Below are positions 11,294 to 21,524 of a DNA stretch of 64,000 bases, piece after piece. Source of the stretch: Pinus tabuliformis. Its lineage: Eukaryota > Streptophyta > Pinopsida > Pinales > Pinaceae. The position numbers and the translations under genes are program-made. Under the pieces are notes generated by a model. The model was not told where the DNA came from. It made no database searches and saw only the letters and a list, made by a program, of their open reading frames with translations. Numbering within the stretch: position 1 is the first letter of the stretch; each line of letters opens with the position of its first letter. Location of the stretch: contig CM062805.1 of assembly GCA_031772625.1 (NCBI GenBank), forward strand, positions 798,873,119 to 798,937,118, given 5' to 3'.

Positions 11294-12575
11294 TGTTAGC
11301 GCTCAAATCTGCCTCAGGCTGAAGAAGGCAAAACTCGAGGCAACGTCAAACCAAGCTCTGCCTCGTAGCTAGCCCTACGAGGGCAGGAGAGGGCTCTCTC
11401 CAGTCAATCTCGATAAAATGAGCAATAGGGTGTGAGATGACTTAAAATGGGAACTGATTTTAGGCTAGTAAATAGATAAGAAAGGGTATTTTGATAAATG
11501 ACTGGGTTTTCTGGGCAGCGTGGGATCGAGAATAGCATGAGCAGGGAAATTAAATCCGAGACACAGATTATCTTAGGAGGCAAGGCAAGCAATAAATTTA
11601 GCATTCAATTTTGAAATTATATGGAATGAAAAGAACGCTGAGAGGTTGACAAGGGCAATAGATGAATCCTTATCAAACAGAAGAAAACACAAAACATGAA
11701 TACCTTCCCAAGGCAGAGCAGCAAACTGGATTCTGCCTTTCTCACTTAAAAGTATTCATTTAGAAATGATTATGAAATGAAATGGAAACATAACAAGCTA
11801 CATATGAAACAAAGGAAAAGACAAATGCTGAATTCACACCACAAGAATCTCAGGAGTCAGAGCTGTATCTTTTCATTAAATCCCTGTCAAAAACTGTACA
11901 GTGAAGTTTTCCTTCACAACTCTCCCGCTATGTGCGTTAGCGCTCGAATCTGCCTCAGGCTGAAGAAGGCAAAACTCAAGGCAACATCAAACCAAGCTCA
12001 GCCTCGTAGCTAGCCCTACGAGGGCAGGAGAGGGCTCTCTCCAGTCAATCTCGATAAAATGAGCAATAGGGTGTGAGATGACTTAAAATGGGAACTGATT
12101 TTAGGCTAGTAAATAGATAAGAAAGGGTATTTTGATAAATGATTGGGTTTTCTGGGCAGCGTGGGATCGAGAATAGCATGAGCAGGGAAATTAAATCCGA
12201 GACACAGATTATCTTAGGAGGCAAGGCAGGCAATAAATTTAGCATTCAATTTTGAAATTATATGGAATGAAAAGAACGCTGAGAGGTTGACAAGGGCAAT
12301 AGATGAATCCTTATCAAACAGAAGAAAACACAAAACATGAATACCTTCCCAAGGCAGAGCAGCAAACTGGATTCTGCCTTTCTCACTTAAAAGTATTCAT
12401 TTAGAAATGATTATGAAATGAAATGGAAACATAACAAGCTACATATGAAACAAAGGAAAAGACAAATGCTGAATTCACACCACAAGAATCTCAAGAGTCA
12501 GAGCTGTATCTTTTCATTAAATCCCTGTCAAAAACTATACAGTGAAGTTTTCCTTCACAGCTCTCCCGCTGTTTG
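11294..12575. repeat. 641-bp tandem duplication at the N1 terminus
   Basis: Units 11294-11934 and 11935-12575 lie head to tail and are about 98% identical, with around ten substitutions. The first unit starts exactly at the N1 terminus. The second starts with CG where the first has TG. Confidence 0.95.
11361..11401. promoter_or_regulatory. Paired hairpins conserved in N1/N2
   Basis: Hairpin 1 (11361-11382) has an 8-bp stem, CCTCGTAG/CTACGAGG, and a 6-base loop. Hairpin 2 (11386-11401) is GGAGAG-GGCT-CTCTCC. Both recur in the second 641-bp unit and in N2 (about 63774-63815, reversed). In N2 the hairpin 1 stem is CCTGGTAG/CTACCAGG, a paired C-G to G-C change. This suggests selection on structure. 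Confidence 0.6.
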
Positions 12576-13758
12576 CCAGAACTCAGAACCCTCCACAAAT
12601 GATTTTTCATACCATAAATAAACTTCATTGGTGGGAAAACAAATCGATAAAAAATAGGGAGCTGGAACACCAATCGAAGAAGATAGGAAAAGAGTTGTCC
12701 ATCTGTGCTGGCGACAGAACAACGTTACATTATTCCATTTGAAATCTCTGATGACCATTTGGAAAGGCATACACTGTAACTGTAGACCCTTTGAATCATA
12801 ACTAAAGTCCAAAAATAGGAAATCGAATCCCATTTCTCTGCTGGGGTAGATATTATTTGTTCTAAATTTGGCTTTTGGACTTTGACCTTTCACCTTCGCT
12901 TTCCGTTTGAATGAAACCAATTTTTAATAAAACTGGTCTTTAAATAAGATTTCACCTGAACAATCCCAGCTGCAATTTACCAAGCTCAACACGTGTTTTC
13001 AGTTTGAAGACATTTACTTGTGTCACCACTGTTTGATTACCAGCGCATTCCGTTCTTTCCAGATATTAGATGTCTTACGAATGGTTCCATTTCCACTGCA
13101 AGGTATATCACATAACATGCGATCAAAAAGTAACTCTGTCATATTTTCTGTATTGGGGCCATTCATTCATCTCAAGTCTTCCACTACCGTTATCCTCTGA
13201 GAAAAGTATTTTCAAAGCTGTTCTAAGACCAAGGATCCGAAGTTTCCCCCACAGCCGACATTTTCCATATCCAACACAGTCCATTAAAGCACTGATATTT
13301 CTTCAATTCCATATCTTTGTATGTCTGGTGTGAGTTTCACTCTTACTACTCCAGCACAATAATCCGCTTGGCAGCTTGCTTACCAGGTTCATCAACAGGA
13401 ACCCATTTCCAAACTGAAGCTTTTTCATGACCATCATAAGCACTTTAATCATGCTTTCATTCTGGATAAAATATGTACACTGTATTGACACACGCTGCTT
13501 CCAATCTGAAAAAATCCATAAAGTAATATACTTCAACCACTGTTTCTACCCAAAAAAGGGGAAAAATAGGCCAGGAAAAGGCGTCCCTCTGTTTTACATA
13601 TTTGATGTACATTAATCAGCTGCTCGGCGATCTTCATGTCAAAAGGTAGATGCATGCTGTTAATCTGAGTCGCTTATAGTTCTCTCCCTGAACCACAGAG
13701 ACAGGGCATCTGAGCCTGGATTATCATCTGATGGTGAAACCCCATGGGCTGGGAGAAA
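12576..13758. other. N1 interior, no gene recognised
   Basis: Non-coding by inspection. On the minus strand it lies downstream of the chimeric ORF and could be its 3' flank or carried 3' UTR. A 121-codon minus open frame (12555-12920) has no recognisable motif. Confidence 0.4.
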
Positions 13759-13906
13759 TCAGGTCTGTAGTGCCTCTATTGCATCTTCCCAAGATTTCAA
13801 CTCAGTTCTATGGGTTTCCAACAATCGTATTAGGGTCTCCACGATGTGTTTTTCATCCACACCAATACACACAATCCACAAAAGCAATTGAAGGAAACAT
13901 GTGAAG
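13759..13906 (-). other. Coding-like tail downstream of the chimeric ORF
   Basis: In a different frame from the chimeric ORF the minus strand reads an open, amphipathic stretch containing ETLIRLLETHRTELKSWEDA and ending in EALQT before a stop. It looks like a genuine protein C-terminus but I cannot name the family. It may be part of a third captured fragment, or chance. Confidence 0.3.
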
Positions 13907-15535
13907 CTATGTTTGGAAATTCGTACAAATGGAGTATCTTCTTCTTCTTGTGGGTAACTTTTGTGAAGCATCATCTGCATCAAAGAGGTTACTGGAGTCT
14001 TTGGAAGAATTGCGAGCAAATGGATTGAATTTCCGAAGCTTTTTGCTGACAGAAGAGAAGAAGGAAGATGAAGTCTTCTTCTGTTGCTGTTGCTGTTGGT
14101 TATTGTGGAGATCTCTCATATAATTTTTCATTCTTGCCACTTCTGTCTTTAACTCTTCATTCTGCTTCCACAGAGCAGCAACGTTTGCATCAGTGACAGC
14201 CAGAGGTTTGGGTGATGGGCATTGCTGAGCATCTGCTTGCCCATGATGATTCAAATTATCATCGGGATTGGCAGTAATACTGCGAGTCTGGAGTTTATCA
14301 TAGAACAACACTTGGACTATGAGATTCACGGGGAGGCGTTTGTTCTCAGATGCATGAGCTCGTGCTTCTTGTGAGAGTCTATGAGAATCCATTACGCTGC
14401 AGACCTTCTCACGTTCTAGCTCGTCTAAGGAAGGATGGGCCTTTAAGTAAATGTCGATTGCACGGTACAACCCGTCATCCAAATCCCGGGCTACTTTCGG
14501 CATCAATTTGGGCATAGCAATGAAATTCTCAACGCTAAAATTCTCAGCAGGAGCTATAGCCGCCAAGTACCCATCCATGGTCCCGCACACCTTAGAGACG
14601 GAAGGGGAGCAATAACCATCCGACTCATCTGAAAACCCATTTCGCTTCTCCACCTCTAGAAAACTCATAACAATTCTAAAGATACTATCCAGATTAGAGA
14701 TGGCCCCAGCGCTATTAATAGAAGATATTGTAAGCAGATCGTCTTCTGTTGCCTGGTCCAATTGGTAAGCAATCTTGCATTCTAAATCCATCCTGCAGTC
14801 TTCCTTGCTCTCCAAATAGATAGCAGAACGCAGCAAACTGCAAAGAAATGATACAGACGTGGTGTTTCGCTCACTGGGTAGTAGACTGATAATGGTCTCT
14901 AGCAGAATCCTCTGCTCCTTCGCGACTTCAGAGGCATTACTTGCTTTATCTTGGCTTCTCCTTCTAAATACAATGGTATCAGAGGGATGTTCACCCTGAT
15001 GAAGAATTTCCCATCTTTTAGAATCATCTTTACACACTCCCCAATGGAGCACAACATCACCAGGAGGGTCAGTGTCAAAAGACACCAAATTTAGTTTTTC
15101 TTCAGTAATTTTCTGAACAGAAACTCTTAGAACATTCTTAAGTACATTTTCCTTTGAAAGCTTGTACTCTTTACAAACACCGTCACCAATTTGATTGCTG
15201 GTATTGGCATCTTCAATCTCACTTCCATTTTGTAGAGTTTGTGGTGGGGACTCCTTGGACTTGAGGAACATGCCTGACATCCAATCAAGGATTCCTGGCC
15301 ACACTTTTAAACCTGCACCATTGCTGGGGTCATAAAAACTTTTTGGTATAGCTTCTGCAAGAAGAACCTTGAAGTCTTTCTCACCGTCTTTGAACCATGT
15401 TGCTGTGTTCTCATTCTTTAACAGAAATTTAATAGCTGCTACAGAGTTACTATTGTCGATGCTAATCTGCACATAACTCAACCGTTGACCTTCTGGAGAC
15501 TCTTCCTGCACTAATGGTGTAATTGTAGTGGATCA
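13907..15535 (-). CDS. Chimeric ORF: CBM45 starch-binding segment fused to NPH3 domain
   Basis: A single intronless frame, open from just after a TGA at 15533-15535 to TAG at 13907; residues are numbered from the GTG at 15509-15511. Residues 11-80 and 114-185 resemble tandem CBM45 starch-binding modules of plastidial alpha-amylase (AMY3) or glucan water dikinase: AAIKFLLKNE, WPGILDW, VVLHWGVCKDDSKRWEI. From about residue 196 the match changes to an NPH3 domain (BTB-NPH3 family, phototropin signalling/CUL3 adaptors): EQRILLETIISLLPSE, DGLYRAIDIYLKAHP, ENKRLPVNLIVQVLF. A coiled coil (445-470), six Gln and a basic Ser-rich tail ending in RRRRYSI follow. The BTB domain, the start of the NPH3 domain, the amylase catalytic domain and any transit peptide are absent. 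The first ATG is residue 78 (15278-15280). The frame lies antisense inside N1. A translated product is not shown; it may be a decaying fusion. Confidence 0.75.
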
Positions 15536-16048
15536 AGTATATATGCTACAGAGCGTGGGGGGCACTCAGGAACCAACTCTATATGAATCGCTCCATATTC
15601 AGTGTCCAATGTGCCACAATTCCCACACCTTTCCCATAGAGGAGCCCAGATGTCCATTCAACAATACTGGACGACGTATGTACATCAGGAGACAGTGGAT
15701 CATCTAGCTTCTTCAACCAGTACTGTAAAAAGGCTCTAGAAAATTTTGATCAACCAATCCTACCTATTGAGATGCGCAACTGTTTGATGCAGCAGCAGTT
15801 TCGGGAGATACAGTCCTTGTCATTCCATGATACTGCTGGTGTTGTAACTATGTTTGCGCAACAGCTGATCGAAAAGGCCGAAATCGCTGCTGTCCATAGT
15901 GGATTTTGAAACTGAGTTGACATTTTTGACATTATAAATCCTCCTCTTCTTTCCAAACGAACCCAACAAGCAATTTAAAGATTGCACATCAAAACATAGG
16001 AGGCGAAATTTGAGTGAGAAGTGGTAAAAAAAAATTGTTTCAGGCCTG

Positions 16049-16178
16049 TGCGCCGCGCACCAGCCCAATGCGTCGCGCCTGGTGAGTGCGCCGCGCCAGT
16101 GTTAATTTCACACTGCGGAGGAGCACCCCATGCGTCGCGCGGCCCATGTGCGCCGCGCCTTCTTCCTATGCGCCGCGC
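16049..16178. repeat. Cluster of six TGCGYCGCGC decamers
   Basis: Four TGCGCCGCGC and two TGCGTCGCGC start at 16049, 16069, 16087, 16131, 16149 and 16169. Spacings of 20, 18, 44, 18 and 20 are mirror-symmetric. This is a strongly CpG-rich patch in AT-rich surroundings, inside N1. Confidence 0.9.
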
Positions 16179-16832
16179 AGACTCATAAACACCGTCTTGG
16201 TCTGAAAAATCACCAGTTTTGCTCTTCAATTTGAAACTTAACTTTTCTCTGAGATTTTCCCAATAACTCTTGATACAAATGGGTTAATAAACTTGGAGGA
16301 ATCTCATATAGAAATTATTTTGATCTTTGTTTTCTTAATAACCCATTTTCTTGTGTTTTGATCTTGACACTTTTCCCATTTTCTAATATAATTTTGTCTT
16401 TGGTTTCCTTGCTGATTTCTGAGCTTGAATGATGGCTTTTCTTTGTCTGCTTGCAGGGATGGTGGCACTGCTAAAAAAAATGAAACAGGGCTGCCATTGT
16501 AGAATTTGAAACATTTTGACATGTTACATATTTATTACAAAAACACATTTGATGATTTCTTCTTCAAAACAGGGTTTTGAAGAAGAATCAATCTCGCATT
16601 ATTGACGATAACCATCTTGCAATAGAAACTCACTGAACCTTCCTCTAGTCCGCAGGCATTATTTCACACTTCTGGAGACAAAACCCTGGACTCAAGGATT
16701 AAAATGACCCTTTTTGACCAAACTGGTATTTGATGACTGCAAATGTCGAGAAATGAACCTTGGTGAATTCGACTCTAACAGAAGACTGACAAGACTAAGT
16801 CTAACAGGAGATACAGAGACACTGGGCATAGG

Positions 16833-18236
16833 TTGGAGAACACTTACGAAGAGGGAGACTGCGTTCCGGTGGTGGACGCAGAACAGGAGGAGCTTGTGGT
16901 GTACGCAGATCAGAAGGAGCCTGTGGTGGACGCAGAGCAGGAGGATCCAATGGCAGATGAGGACGGGAAGAGATTTGCGGAAATGCTCCTCAAATCAGTA
17001 CAGGATCTGTCAAGGCAGATTGAGGTGATGGGGCAGAGATTCACCGCAGTAGAGGCTAGACAACGTGAGAGCCCACGGGTTTTCCAGGTTGGTGAGGGGT
17101 CGAGTGCATCCCACCATTTGCCAGAGCAGTGTGATACTACTCAGCAGGTGGCCTCACAAGCCCCTACACGCTCTGCCATGCCCACTTTCTTAGGAGAAGA
17201 CACGGGGGCCGAAGCCCAGCAGGAGGCAGAGCCCGGTCATATGGGCGATTATTTTGCAGAATACCAGGTCTATGGGCAAGAGTTCAGGGAGGCTCTCTCA
17301 TTCAGAGACTTTGTTTAGCTCCAGCAGGATAGTAGACCCTGCGACCATCACAAAGGGTACCGGCATTATCATGATGGTGACACCCACCGTGCAGCTAGTA
17401 GATTCCACTTGCCTATGTTTGATGGTTCATCAAACAGTTCGGCAAAGTCTTGGGAGGAGAAGCTGAACATTTACTTCCAACTTAACCAGATGTCGAAAAT
17501 GGAGGCCATTAAGGTGGCGACATTACATTTGGATGGTGAGGCCCAGGATTGGTGGTTCCATGGGATGGTTACACTCAGACACTCCACAGTGACGACATAT
17601 GCCGAGTTCACTAGGAGATTGATGGAGAGGTTTGACCGGAGGGATCTGGAACAACACTTTGTGGAGCTAACGAGGCTCAAACAAACTGGGAGCCCAGAGA
17701 CCTACATTTCAGATTTCTTGAGGGTTTCAGTGATGGTGCCAGATCTATCTGCGGCACGAAGGATCTACATGTATGTTGAGGGGTTAGCAGAGCCACTTCG
17801 GGGTCTAGTCAGATCTGCTAGACCAACCACCCTTTAGGATGCTATTAGCAGGACCCGGGACTTACAGGATGTCTTACCCAGGACCCGGACACCTTACCCC
17901 CAGCGACAGGCTTTTCAGCCTAAGGGGAAGGATGTGAGGATTCCGCCTCCGAAGGGGAATCCAGGACGAGTACAGATTGATGATGATGCTAGGAGGGAGT
18001 TGAAGAAGAAGCAGTTGTGCTTCACCTATCAGGAGCCGTGGGCACCGGGACATAGATGTGCTACTTGCAAAGCACATTTTATTGAGGTCTTCTCCGAGAG
18101 CAGCGGGGAAGAGGATGAGCAGGATGATGTGGAGGCGGGAGGTAGTCATGTCGCGCAAGATCGTTTGCCACCTCCACCACCAGCAGCAAGTGGTGCAGCG
18201 TTTGCACCTACCGGAGGGGCCCTTGCAACATTGTGA
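16833..18236 (+). pseudogene. Gypsy A gag
   Basis: The capsid-like core is at about 17409-17837, with the retrotransposon gag signature: MFDGSSN, WEEKLNIYF, AQDWWFHGM, FTRRLMERFD and DLSAARRIYMYVEGL. The N-terminal part (16833-17318) is acidic with a coiled-coil-like segment (KSVQDLSRQIEVMGQRF). A zinc knuckle at about 18018-18075 reads CFTYQEPWAPGHRC; the second Cys is Tyr here. Gag would form the virus-like particle. Stops: TAG at 17316 and 17835, TGA at 18234. Confidence 0.85.
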
Positions 18237-18251
18237 GGAGTTCCCAGGTAT

Positions 18252-18581
18252 TTGACACTCCGCGTACGGGGGATAGTACATGGCCAGTGGGTATCAGTTT
18301 TGGTTGACAGTGGGGCAACCCACAACTTCATCGATGCACAGATGGTTGAGCGGAGAGGTATACAGACAGAGAGCTTCGATGGCTTTTCAGTTTTGGTCCC
18401 AAGATATCAGACCATGGTGTGTACTCGTTATGTTCCAGAGTTACCAGTGACGATGAGCACCTACACACTGACTGACCACTTTTTCGTGGTCGATATTCCG
18501 GACACCAACATGATATTGGGTGTTCAGTGGCTTATCACTCTAGGGAAGGTCACGACAGATTGGAAGACCCTAGAGATGTAG
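18252..18581 (+). pseudogene. Gypsy A aspartic protease
   Basis: Retropepsin-type domain that would cleave the polyprotein. The catalytic motif VLVDSGATHNFID is at about 18295-18335, and the flap/second-half motif NMILGVQWLITLG follows near 18510-18545. It ends at TAG 18579, and the linker to RT carries further TAGs at 18759 and 18831. Confidence 0.85.
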
Positions 18582-18833
18582 TGGGATGATGAGAAGACAG
18601 GGAGGCATGAGAAGATACGGGGACAACACACATATTCGCCTCAGACTGTTTCGGCTCATCGGATGGAGGCAGTCTTCCGGAAGGAAGAGGAAAAGTGGGC
18701 AATGGAGCTATGTGCATCAGAGGCAAGGACTACAGGGCAGACAGTGCACCCAGAGATATAGTCCATCCTTGACCGGTATGCCATAGTATTTGGGGAGATT
18801 CCGCCAGAACAGCCACCGGACCAGGGGTTTTAG

Positions 18834-20150
18834 CACACCATTGAGCTTGAGCAGGGCATACAGGCAATGATTACTACCCCCTATAGGCATCCCAAGGCCT
18901 ATCGGGATGAGATTGAGCGGGCCATTCAGGAGTTGTTGGCTCTTGGGTACATTCGGCCGAGCACGAGTCCTTTTGCTTCTTCCGGGGTGTTGGTGAAGAA
19001 GAAGGACGACACATTGAGGATGTGCATTGGCTACACGGCCCTGAACAAGAAGACCCTGAAGAACAGGTACCCCATACCCAGGATCGATGAGTTGATGGAT
19101 GAGTTGAGAGGAGCTCGGTTCTTCTCAAAAATTAATTTGAGATCTGGGTACCATTAGATTCGCGTGAAGGAACATGACATTCCCAAGACCGCCTTCATGT
19201 GTCACTATGGGCGCTTTGAGTTTTTGGTGATGCCCTTCGGGCTAACCAATGCCCCAGCTACATTCCAGTCTTGCATGAATCACATCTTCCGCAGTCACTT
19301 GAGGAAGTTTATGTTGGTATTCTTTGATGATATACTCATTTACAACAGGACTTGGGAGGAGCATCTCCAGCACGTTGAGACAGTGTTGCACATCTTGGAG
19401 GAGCAGCAGTTCTATGCCAAGCTCTCCAAGTGTGAGTTTGGATTGACGGAGATGTTGTACTTGGGACACATCATAGGGGTGGACGGAGTGAGAGTCCACG
19501 AGGAGAAGATTAGGGCCATCAGAGATTGGCCGGAGCCGAGGAACGTGACGGAACTTCGGGGATTCATTGGTATTTGTACTTACTACCGAAAGTTCGTCAA
19601 GAGTTTCTCACAGCTTGTTGCACCCTTGACAGATTTGACGAGGAAGGGGGCATTCAGTTGGTCGGATACAGCGCAGCGAGCCTTTGACAGGCTCAAGGAG
19701 GTAATGAGTAGCTGCCCAGTGCTTGTATTGCCAGATTTTTCACAGCCATTTGTTTTGGAGTGTGATGCGTCGAGAGAGGGGATCGGCACAGTATTGATGC
19801 AGGGAGGTCACCCTATAGCCTTTGAGAGCCAGATGCTGGCCATCATGCATGCATTGGCCAAGTTCCGGCAGTATCTAGTGGGTAACAGGTTCAGGGTGAA
19901 GACTGATCACAACAGCCTCAGGTTCCTTTTAGAGCAGAAGCAACTATAGGAGAGGCAACAGAAGTGGATCAGTAAGATCCAAGCATATGACTTTGACATT
20001 GAGTATGTCAAGGGTAAGAACAACGTGGTAGCGGATGCCCTTTCACGTAGACCAACCACGTTGTCTCTTATGAGCTTGGACGCAGACTGGAGGGCTCGAC
20101 TCTTAGTAGAGTACTCCAAGGACAGATTTGCATGTGAGGTTCTGGATGGG
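18834..20150 (+). pseudogene. Gypsy A reverse transcriptase and RNase H
   Basis: RT motifs in order: [46 protein letters not shown] (TAG at 19155), FLVMPFGLTNAPATFQ, the catalytic FFDDIL (Phe in place of the usual Tyr or Val), KCEFG and YLGHIIG. RNase H follows with FVLECDAS and DHNSLRFLLEQKQL (TAG at 19947). Between IAFESQ and MLAIMHAL roughly 17 residues normally present in the family are missing, as an in-frame deletion that removes an expected acidic residue. The connection segment DIEYVKGKNNVVADALSRR ends the domain. Confidence 0.9.
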
Positions 20151-20153
20151 TAG

Positions 20154-21113
20154 GTGGCGGATGACAGGTACAGGGTGGTCGATGAGATCATCTACTACAG
20201 GGACCGGATCTTCTTGACTGAGAGATCTCAGCTCAAGAAGAAGATACTTCAGGCATCACATGATTCACCATTGGCAGGCCATCAGGGGTTTACCAAAACC
20301 TACAGGGCCATTAGAGAGAGGTTCTCATGGAAGGGCCTCAAGGAGGACGTACTCCAGCATGTCCGGGAGTGCGACATGTGCCAGAGGAACAAGGGGGAGA
20401 TCAGCCAACCCGCAGGACTATTGCAGCCTCTTCCTATTCCGGAAGGGAAATGGGAGAGTATTTCGATAGACTTCATCACAGGGTTGCCCATGGTACAGGG
20501 CAAGGATTGTATCTTTGTCGTCATTGATCGACTAACAAAGTACGCACATTTTTTCGCCATATCCGCACACTACACAGCAGCACAGGTGGTCGAGCTATTC
20601 TTCAGAGAGGTCTTCAGGCTACATGGTCTTCCTAAGACCATCATCAGTGACAGGGATAGACGTTTCATGGGCGGGTTTTGGCAGGAGCTTTTCCGGTTGG
20701 TGGGAACGGAGTTGAGACCAAGTACCAGTTATCACCCACAGACGGACGGGCAGACAGAGATAGTTAACAAGTCGCTGGAGGGCTACTTGCGTAACTATGT
20801 CAGTGGGCAGCACAGAGCATCGTTGAAGTGGCTGCATCTGGGGGAGTACTGCTACAACACTAAAAATCACATGTCCATCGGTATGTCACCATTCTATGCT
20901 TTGTACAGATATCATCCTTTATCTTTTGCTGACGTGATGTTTGGTGCTAGTAAGGCTCCGAGAGCCAAGATTTGGATCCAAGAGAGTCAGGATATTCTCC
21001 GAGCTCTCAAAGATAATATGGCTACAGCGCAAAACCAGCAGAAGCTGTATGCTGACAGGGGTCGGGTGGAGAGACAGTTTGAGGTAGGAGACCTGGTCTA
21101 CCTACGATTATAG
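20154..21113 (+). pseudogene. Gypsy A integrase
   Basis: The longest intact block (319 codons). It shows the HHCC zinc-binding module (HDSPLAGHQGF ... CDMCQRN) and a catalytic core with FITGLP, VVIDRLTKYAHF, IISDRDRRF and YHPQTDGQTEIVN supplying the D, D and E residues. A GPY/F-like C-terminal segment starts in EVGDLVYLRL and continues after TAGs at 21111 and 21138. It would insert element cDNA into the genome. Confidence 0.9.
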
Positions 21114-21524
21114 CCATACCGACAGTCGTCACTGAAGTAGAAGGGGGCTAAGAAGCTCAAGCCCCGCTTTTATGGGCCATACAAGGTGATACGCAGAATT
21201 GGACAGGTTGCATATGAGTTGGAGTTGCCCCAAGGCAGCAAGATTCATAACATTTTTCATGTATCATGCCTGAAGAAGGCATTGGGGCAGCATGTGACAG
21301 TGACAGATGAGCTACCACCCACGGATGATGAGGGGCATTTGGTGTTGCAGGTAGAGGCTATTATTGATACCAGGGAGAGGCGGCTGCAGCGCAGGACAGT
21401 CCGAGAATTCTTCGTGAGGTGGAAGAATTTACTGGATGAGGATGCCACTTGGGAGAGTGAGAAGATCTTGCAGCATCCATCACTTCAGTTGCTTGAGGAC
21501 AAGCAACATTTTGCTAGGGGAGAC
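21114..21524 (+). pseudogene. Gypsy A GPY/F module and chromodomain
   Basis: After the two TAGs the frame reads a GPY/F-type segment (FYGPYKVIRRIGQVAYELELP, FHVSCLKKALG) and then a chromodomain: VEAIIDTRERRLQRRTVREF, FVRWKNLLDEDATWE. Chromodomains on integrase steer chromoviruses to marked chromatin. The purine-rich tract gctaggggaga lies immediately before the 3' LTR at 21525. Confidence 0.85.

Larger units (their letters stand above)
11294..16807. mobile_element. Element N1: TGTTAG...CTAACA element carrying host gene fragments
   Basis: A 5,514-bp insertion in the leader of gypsy A. Both sides carry ggaga (11289-11293 and 16808-16812), an exact 5-bp target duplication, and the ends are TGTTAG and CTAACA. 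TG/CA ends with a 5-bp duplication are typical of LTR retroelements, yet no gag, pol or second LTR is seen inside. One end matches the end of N2 (62275-63869, opposite orientation) over at least 130 bp, and the other ends also look related. N1 may be an LTR-derived element swollen by captured DNA. Contents: a 641-bp tandem duplication, non-coding sequence, a chimeric host-derived ORF on the minus strand and a CpG-rich decamer cluster. Confidence 0.8.

Noticed and set aside
12555-12920. 121-codon minus-strand ORF in N1
   Set aside because: It overlaps the end of the 641-bp repeat unit, shows no motif, and is not conserved in N2.
13907-15535. An intact NPH3 host gene
   Set aside because: It lacks the BTB domain and the start of the NPH3 domain, its N-terminal third belongs to another protein family, no ATG opens the frame, and it sits inside a transposon with target duplications.
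17874-18331. Antisense ORFs across gypsy A gag and zinc knuckle
   Set aside because: Shadows of the plus-strand coding frame; Cys- and Gly-rich composition comes from the antisense of gag codons.
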